NCBI GenBank assembly: GCA_022361115.1
Contig: JAKSBL010000376.1
Location: forward strand, 1 to 32,234
Source of the DNA: Spirochaetota bacterium
GTDB lineage: Bacteria; Spirochaetota; GWE2-31-10
Reading direction: 5' to 3'
DNA: 32,234 nt
The position numbers were made by a program, and so were the translations under genes. The notes under the pieces were generated by a model that did not search any database, had not been told where the DNA came from, and saw only the letters and a list, made by a program, of their open reading frames with translations. Shown here one piece after another: positions 26,599 through 32,234 of this stretch (positions are counted from its first letter, which is position 1; each line of letters begins with the position of its first letter).

Positions 26599-27090
26599 AT
26601 GTTTGAAAAGCAGATTAAGAGCATTTTTATTATCATGTTGTTCTGTCTTCCATTTTTTCTACTTCATTCACAAAAGAGGGGATCATTACAGCAGTTAGAT
26701 TTCAATCAGCAAAATCAGCACACATTTATTACGCAAAAAGGAATTGCTGTCTCTTTAAATAGCATAACTATTTTCCAGGCAAATAACATGACTCATACAA
26801 GAAAACAATTTATATTAGAAAAAGTGATGATTTCCATTGGAGTCATTCATTTTGCTGTTGGAATTCCCTTGATTGTTATGGGAATTATCAATTATATTAC
26901 CCCCTATCATAATTATTCATCCATAACCAATGATCAGGCAAAATACTTTACTCTTACTGGTTCCGTTATATTTGGTTTGGGAACAACCTTGTTTATACCA
27001 GGAGTGGTAAGTATTGGAATAAAAATTCGAAAAAGGAAAAAACAAATGAATAAACCAAAATCAGATCTTTCTTACTCATCTCAATTTTAA
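26599..27090 (+). CDS. Small membrane protein of unknown function, first gene of the TonB/B12 operon
   Basis: MFEKQIKSIFIIMLFCLPFFLLHSQ signal-like N-terminus plus two TMs (ISIGVIHFAVGIPLIVMGIINYI; FTLTGSVIFGLGTTLFIPGVVSIGI); ATG 26599 with upstream AGGATAGG preferred over 26485. Confidence 0.6.
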   Translation: MFEKQIKSIFIIMLFCLPFFLLHSQKRGSLQQLDFNQQNQHTFITQKGIAVSLNSITIFQANNMTHTRKQFILEKVMISIGVIHFAVGIPLIVMGIINYITPYHNYSSITNDQAKYFTLTGSVIFGLGTTLFIPGVVSIGIKIRKRKKQMNKPKSDLSYSSQF

Positions 27091-27100
27091 GGAGTTCCTA

Positions 27101-27706
27101 TTGAAAACAAATTTACTATTTTTCTATTTTCAACAAGGGGGGCCTTTTATGTATCCTCTGTTTTTATTCTTATTTGGTGCCCTCTTTTTCATCATTGAAC
27201 GGCTGCTAGTTTTTACTCAGTTCAACTGGAAAACCCGTTATCAAATCAGTGATCTTAATCAAAACTATACGATAAAAAAACAAAATCGATTTACTTTGAT
27301 TCTTAAAAGCAACCTGAAATACTTTTATAATAATGGTGAAAAGTTTAATCAAATGATGGAAGTTGATATGCAAAACATTATTAACTATCTGGAAAAAAAT
27401 CTCAATTATTTAACAGCCATTGCTACTTTAGCACCCATTACTGGCTTTTTAGGTACTGTTTCCGGGATGATTATTGCTTTTAAAGATATCACCAATGCAG
27501 CAGATGTGACCCCGCAATTAGTTGCCGGCGGTATTTACGAAGCCCTGATCACTACTGCTACAGGATTGCTCATTACCATATTTACTTCTTTTTTTTATTT
27601 CTTGTTCACAGGAAAAATCAAAAAGTATATTACAAACCTTGAGCTGACAGTTAATGAAATCTATAAAGCAATTGAAACAGGAAAATTACAAGATTATGAA
27701 AATTAA
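27101..27706 (+). CDS. exbB: ExbB/TolQ/MotA-family proton channel
   Basis: QQGGPFMYPLFLF, LTAIATLAPITGFLGTVSGMIIAFKDI, GGIYEALITTATGLLITI; TTG start with AAGGAG RBS. Confidence 0.9.
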   Translation: MKTNLLFFYFQQGGPFMYPLFLFLFGALFFIIERLLVFTQFNWKTRYQISDLNQNYTIKKQNRFTLILKSNLKYFYNNGEKFNQMMEVDMQNIINYLEKNLNYLTAIATLAPITGFLGTVSGMIIAFKDITNAADVTPQLVAGGIYEALITTATGLLITIFTSFFYFLFTGKIKKYITNLELTVNEIYKAIETGKLQDYEN

Positions 27707-28079
27707 AAAACACTCTAATATCCAGGCTGATTTTTGGGAAGGGACAATGAGTGATATTGCTTTTCTACTCATCATTTTTTTTATACTCACTACTTTTTTC
27801 AGTCTCCCCTATATTTTAAAATTCAACCAGGCTTTTTCCAATCAGGAAAATATCCGTGAAGACCAATTAACTACTATCGAGATCAATGAACAAGGTATCA
27901 TATTATTAAACAATAAAACCATTACATTAAATAAATTATCAAATTCATTTAATCAACAAGATAAATACCGGATAAAAGTGCATGCGAAACGGCCATACCA
28001 GGAATTCATTGATTTGCTAAATCTATTCTATGAACATAGAATCACAAAATTTGAGGTTGATACACAAAATGAAACTTAA
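27696..28079 (+). CDS. exbD: ExbD/TolR-family protein (copy 1)
   Basis: N-terminal TM with MSDIAFLLIIFFILTTFF, periplasmic ExbD-like domain; ATG 27696 preferred. Confidence 0.85.
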   Translation: MKIKKHSNIQADFWEGTMSDIAFLLIIFFILTTFFSLPYILKFNQAFSNQENIREDQLTTIEINEQGIILLNNKTITLNKLSNSFNQQDKYRIKVHAKRPYQEFIDLLNLFYEHRITKFEVDTQNET

Positions 28080-28449
28080 AACAAAAAAGAATACATTAAA
28101 TATTCCAGTTACCAATATGGCTGACATTGCCTATTTACTTTTAATTTTTATTATAATTTTAAGCCTATTTAATAAAAATTATCAATCAGGTGTTGAGCTT
28201 CCCATATCTACTGGTTCGGAATTTCAGGATAAGGGAAATCAACTGGTCATAACACAAAAGGATTATTTATTAAATGATCTGGTAATCCTGAACATTCGTA
28301 CTTTAAAAAAAGAGTTACTTAAAATTGATAAAAGCAAACCAGTAAAGATTATTGCAGACCGTGAATTGGATTTTAGTTATATTCGCAATACTTTATCTGT
28401 TTTAAAAGAACTCAAATTTAATAAAATTGAATTTTTGGTTTCCGATTAA
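28069..28449 (+). CDS. exbD: ExbD/TolR-family protein (copy 2)
   Basis: VTNMADIAYLLLIFIIILSLF, VELPISTGS, KPVKIIADRELDFSYIRNTLSVLKE; ATG 28069 preferred. Confidence 0.87.
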   Translation: MKLKTKKNTLNIPVTNMADIAYLLLIFIIILSLFNKNYQSGVELPISTGSEFQDKGNQLVITQKDYLLNDLVILNIRTLKKELLKIDKSKPVKIIADRELDFSYIRNTLSVLKELKFNKIEFLVSD

Positions 28450-29058
28450 ATGAATAATAATTTCATTTCGTTTTCAATCACCCTGTTTATCACATTCCTC
28501 ATATTTTTTATCCCAACTAAGCAAAGTAATCCCGTTTTAAAGGAAAAAGCAGTCCAAAAAAAAGTTGTAATTAAAAACTTCACTCTGATGAATTATAAAA
28601 TCATCCCTAATCATCAATTACCATCTGAAGACAATACTAAAAAAAATAAAAAAGAAAAGAGAAAAGAGGAAAATAAAAATTCCCAGCAGGCAATAAAAAA
28701 TAACCAAACAGAAAAAAAAGCAGAGTCCAAAGAAGTAGAAAAGCAAATTGATGCAAGTCAAGAAACCAGTAAGCCCATAAAGATCATTAATTATACCCCT
28801 GATTTTACCATTGACCAAATTCCTGTTTACCCGGATAAAGCAAAAAGAATGGGTCAGGAAGGAACAGTACAAATCTTAGTGATTACTGATATAAATGGAA
28901 AAATTCAGCAAGCTGTCATAAAAAAGTCATCTGGATACCCTTTATTGGATACATCAGCTTTAAAAGCAGTACGTAAATGGAGATTTTCTCAATTGAACTT
29001 ACAGGATAATAAAAATTATTTTAAAACAGAAATCGAATTTAAGTTAAGAAAAAGATGA
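28450..29058 (+). CDS. tonB: TonB-family energy transducer
   Basis: N-terminal TM, Lys/Glu/Gln-rich linker, C-terminal YPDKAKRMGQEGTVQILVITDINGKIQQAVIKKSSGYPLLDTSALKAVRKWRF. Confidence 0.92.
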   Translation: MNNNFISFSITLFITFLIFFIPTKQSNPVLKEKAVQKKVVIKNFTLMNYKIIPNHQLPSEDNTKKNKKEKRKEENKNSQQAIKNNQTEKKAESKEVEKQIDASQETSKPIKIINYTPDFTIDQIPVYPDKAKRMGQEGTVQILVITDINGKIQQAVIKKSSGYPLLDTSALKAVRKWRFSQLNLQDNKNYFKTEIEFKLRKR

Positions 29059-31028
29059 AATATAAACAATTTATTAATTTTATTACCTTACTCATGATCA
29101 CTATTGTAGCATTGTCTGCTGAAGAAATCGACCTGGGTAAGATTGAAGTTATTGATGATCAGGAAAATCAATATGAAAAAGATGATCAACCAGAAACTTT
29201 TACAACCATTATTGAAGTTGATGAAAAAGATGAGACGAAAAACATTGCTGAAATATTATCTGCCTCAGCTGAAGTGTTTATTAAAGATACTGGTGGGGAA
29301 GCAGGAATCAGTACAGTATCTATTCGAGGAAGTACTTCCAAAAATGTTTTAATTTTAATAGATGGTTTACCTATCAATACTGCTGGAAACAGTTCTTTTG
29401 ATATTAGTATGATCCCTGCGAGTTCAGTGGAAAAAATTGAAATCATTCGAGGGGGGGATGCCTCATTATATGGTCCTGGAGCCATGGGTGGTGTCATCAA
29501 TATCATTACCAAAAAAACCGATAGAAACTATTTTAAAAACACAGTCAGTTCAAAGCTCAATCAATCATTTCATAACATTATGTCATCCGGGATTTATCAT
29601 CAGCACTTTGATCTCTTTATTTCTCTGGATTATCTTTATGACCAGGGAAATTATCAGTATTTTGATAATAATGGCACAGAGTTCAATGAAGAGGATGATA
29701 CTTTACAAGAACGAGCACACAATTGTGTTGAAAAAAACAGCTTGCTCTTAAAACAAAATTTTTATTTTCCACAAAATATTACTGCTGGTTATAGTTTTCA
29801 TTATAATGTGAAAAAAAATGAAATAGCTGGACCTTTAACTTTTGAAAATCATTTTGAAAATGCTTTTTTTAATACTAGTTTAATGAATATAGGAACAACA
29901 TTCAGTTTAGGAAACTCTAATCCCTACTTTACAGGAGATTTTTTCCTGAATTACAAAAAAGATTATTACCAGTATACTAATCCCCAAGAGTATGGCGGAG
30001 CCAGTTTAGAATCTACCAGAACAACCCATTTTGTTAAACATAAATTTCATTTTCAAATACTGGCCATCCCTTTTAATCTATTACATGTAATTGGTGAGTT
30101 TTCTTATGAAAATATAGAGGGAATCAGTCAGGACGAAGACCTATTTATTGCTGAAACAATTATCCCATCCAGAATAGAAATCTCAGGAATTATCAGAGAT
30201 GAGTTTCTGGTTTATCATGAAAAAATCGGGATGATACCAACTGCCCGTTTTCAATACAATAGTGATTTGGCTAAAAAATTTCACTTTTTATGGAATCTGG
30301 GAGCTTTTTTTAAACCGGCTAAAGGTTTAAAATTGAAATTCAATGGTTTTCATGCTTTTAGAAACCCGGATTTTACTGAAATGTATTACTCCTACGGCCA
30401 ATATGTAGGAAACCCAGATCTTAATCCTGAGATATCCTATGGAGGGGATGCGGGGATTCACTACAAACATAAATACTTCTTTGTTGAATCGGCTTTCTTT
30501 TGTACCTATTATCAAAATTTAATCATGTATCTTTTATCTTATGGATTTGTATATAAACCCAAAAATGTGGGAAATGTCATCTCTTTTGGAGGAGAGTTTC
30601 GTTTTCACTTTCATATGATTAAATTTTTTAACATTCAGCTCAGTTATACTCTCAATTATGTCAATGATTGGGAAGATTTAAAAAATGGAATTTTAAAACA
30701 ATTACCAGCTCATCCGCTGCAAACTCTGGTTAGCAGCATTAAACTAAACTTTCCTACTAAAATATTTCAGTATAATCTGGGGACACAGTTTAAATTTGAA
30801 GACTCAATTTTAATTACCTATAATGGTAGTAAATTTATTCCCCCCAAAATCATGATCGATTTTTTTTGGAGAGTCACAGCCCAGGATATAAAAATACTGG
30901 AACAGAACATCATCAATTTCACAATATTTATGAATATCAATAACCTGCTCAATATCTACACAACAGATGTGAGAAATTATCCATTAGAAGGATTTAGTGT
31001 GGAAATCGGCAGCTCATTTCAATTTTAA
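29055..31028 (+). CDS. btuB: TonB-dependent outer-membrane receptor, probably for corrinoids (BtuB-like)
   Basis: Signal peptide, plug domain (STVSIRGSTSKNVLILIDGLPIN, VEKIEIIRGGDASLYGPGAMGGVINIITKK), barrel strands to C-terminal F; substrate inferred from context. Confidence 0.85.
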   Translation: MKYKQFINFITLLMITIVALSAEEIDLGKIEVIDDQENQYEKDDQPETFTTIIEVDEKDETKNIAEILSASAEVFIKDTGGEAGISTVSIRGSTSKNVLILIDGLPINTAGNSSFDISMIPASSVEKIEIIRGGDASLYGPGAMGGVINIITKKTDRNYFKNTVSSKLNQSFHNIMSSGIYHQHFDLFISLDYLYDQGNYQYFDNNGTEFNEEDDTLQERAHNCVEKNSLLLKQNFYFPQNITAGYSFHYNVKKNEIAGPLTFENHFENAFFNTSLMNIGTTFSLGNSNPYFTGDFFLNYKKDYYQYTNPQEYGGASLESTRTTHFVKHKFHFQILAIPFNLLHVIGEFSYENIEGISQDEDLFIAETIIPSRIEISGIIRDEFLVYHEKIGMIPTARFQYNSDLAKKFHFLWNLGAFFKPAKGLKLKFNGFHAFRNPDFTEMYYSYGQYVGNPDLNPEISYGGDAGIHYKHKYFFVESAFFCTYYQNLIMYLLSYGFVYKPKNVGNVISFGGEFRFHFHMIKFFNIQLSYTLNYVNDWEDLKNGILKQLPAHPLQTLVSSIKLNFPTKIFQYNLGTQFKFEDSILITYNGSKFIPPKIMIDFFWRVTAQDIKILEQNIINFTIFMNINNLLNIYTTDVRNYPLEGFSVEIGSSFQF

Positions 31029-31052
31029 ATTTTCTAGTTTTTAATTATAGTA

Positions 31053-32177
31053 TTATTCTATTAGAAGCATAAATTGAGCATCTCCATAACGATTAGCTGA
31101 GCTGGAATATTGATCATGGATATCCAGAGTTTCCGGATCAAGAATATAAAGTTTGTTTCCATTAAATTCCGTCACAAATAACTGGTTGGACTTAGCAGCA
31201 AATTGAATGTCCGGGATATACGCCATTCCATGTCCTCCGGGAAAAGTTCTGTTTTTATTTTCGATCCAGGGTGATTGAGAAGCATCATAATAGCGCAGTG
31301 TTCCATTTCCCAGGTTACCTGTCCAGGCCTGGTCGTTATAAATGCAAAATGCGCCAAATGAGCTTTCGCCGGCTTGAGTAACAGGAACAATTGCAGAAGG
31401 ATTTGACATATTCACCGAGTTTAAATCAACGGTTTCTATTTTGCCATCTTCTAAAAAGCCGCTGCTATAGCTGCCGCTTGAGATAATATACAAAATATCA
31501 TTACTGATAAGCACCTGGTTGGTGTCTTTTGCTCCAGCATCAATATAACCAATGATACTGCTGCTGGCTAATGAAAAAACAGCAACTCGTCCCGGATTTC
31601 TGGTTTTAGTTGCTCCATTTTCTTCCGAGTACATGCAGGCGATAAAGATATAATCATTGGCTAATGAATCCCATAAAGTAATTCCCTGCGGAAAAGGATA
31701 ATAAATTTTACTGCTTTCATTCAGTATTTCTAAATCATGAGTTGCAATATGACTGCCACTCAGGTTGTAAACTAGTAACTGGTGCGTTAAATAGGCAGTC
31801 ACATAAATTTGATCATTATAGATAGCTGCTTTAAAAGGATTGGTTCCTGTTCCTGTAGAAAACTCATTTTTAATTTCAAAGGTTTTATAATCATAAATCA
31901 GGATTGAATTGGCTAAAGAATTGACAATATAGACATTGTTTTTATGTTTTATGATTTGATTGGGACTCTGTCCGGTTTGAACAGTACTTTCTGTTAGAGA
32001 TTCACCTTCTTTTTTGATAAAACTTAAATTCTCACTTAATCCGTTAATGACGGTTAAATAGGGAGATTCGATATCAAAAGCTGCTTCCTCTTCAGGATAA
32101 TGATAGGGATAGGTACAGCTATTAAATAAAAACAGGACTGTACAGAAGAAAAGAATGAAATATATTATTTTTTTCAA
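31053..32177 (-). CDS. Beta-propeller (YncE/NHL-like) lipoprotein
   Basis: Lipobox FLFNSC; repeated blades (SPNQIIKHKNNVYIVNSLANSILIYDYKTFEI; NPFKAAIYNDQIYVTAYLTHQLLVYNLSG). Confidence 0.75.
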   Translation of the reverse strand: MKKIIYFILFFCTVLFLFNSCTYPYHYPEEEAAFDIESPYLTVINGLSENLSFIKKEGESLTESTVQTGQSPNQIIKHKNNVYIVNSLANSILIYDYKTFEIKNEFSTGTGTNPFKAAIYNDQIYVTAYLTHQLLVYNLSGSHIATHDLEILNESSKIYYPFPQGITLWDSLANDYIFIACMYSEENGATKTRNPGRVAVFSLASSSIIGYIDAGAKDTNQVLISNDILYIISSGSYSSGFLEDGKIETVDLNSVNMSNPSAIVPVTQAGESSFGAFCIYNDQAWTGNLGNGTLRYYDASQSPWIENKNRTFPGGHGMAYIPDIQFAAKSNQLFVTEFNGNKLYILDPETLDIHDQYSSSANRYGDAQFMLLIE

Positions 32178-32234
32178 TTTTATTTCTCACTTTCTTGAAA
32201 TGAGTGGGTTTAACAACCCTCCAGTATAACCGGA

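Noticed and set aside
27135-27151. AAGGGGGG followed by ATG as an alternative exbB start at 27149
   Set aside because: Residues before it (QQGGPFMYPL) are family-typical for ExbB/TolQ N-termini, so the TTG start at 27101 with AAGGAG is preferred
28618-28872. Minus-strand 84-aa hydrophobic ORF antisense to tonB
   Set aside because: Phe/Leu richness arises from the complement of the Lys/Glu-rich TonB linker; shadow ORF
29186-29512. Minus-strand 108-aa ORF antisense to the receptor
   Set aside because: Overlaps the conserved plug domain; no independent evidence
1-32234. CRISPR array, tRNA/rRNA gene, prophage or insertion sequence
   Set aside because: No regularly spaced repeats, no recognisable RNA-gene or transposase/integrase signatures seen

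Overview
This window looks like a chromosomal replication-origin neighbourhood from a low-GC Gram-negative (outer-membrane-bearing) bacterium; a spirochaete-like origin is a weak inference. Left part, minus strand: dnaA-dnaN-recF-dciA(DUF721)-rpmH-rnpA-yidD, with AT-rich, DnaA-box-like intergenic regions on both sides of dnaA. Middle: pgeF, a probable outer-membrane protein, a 4-TM protein, smc (945 aa, apparently without a canonical hinge), a TM protein/TPR lipoprotein pair, two perfect 16-bp parS palindromes, a sensor-HAMP-PP2C (SpoIIE-type) phosphatase, a sulfoquinovosidase (YihQ-like GH31), and a secreted orphan protein carrying two copies of a sensor module resembling that of the phosphatase. 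Right part: a canonical cobalamin riboswitch followed by cbiA-C-D-E-T-F-G-H-J, a second compact cobalamin-riboswitch-like leader with a strong promoter, then unknown membrane protein-exbB-exbD-exbD-tonB-btuB-like receptor, with a convergent beta-propeller lipoprotein. Most interesting items: a divergent DnaA DNA-recognition signature alongside atypical box candidates, the apparently hingeless SMC next to tandem parS, the orphan duplicated sensor, the orphan sulfoquinovosidase, and the second cobalamin leader driving a dedicated TonB/B12 uptake operon with unknown partners. No tRNA, rRNA, CRISPR array or transposase was recognised. All calls are from reading the sequence; no searches were run.
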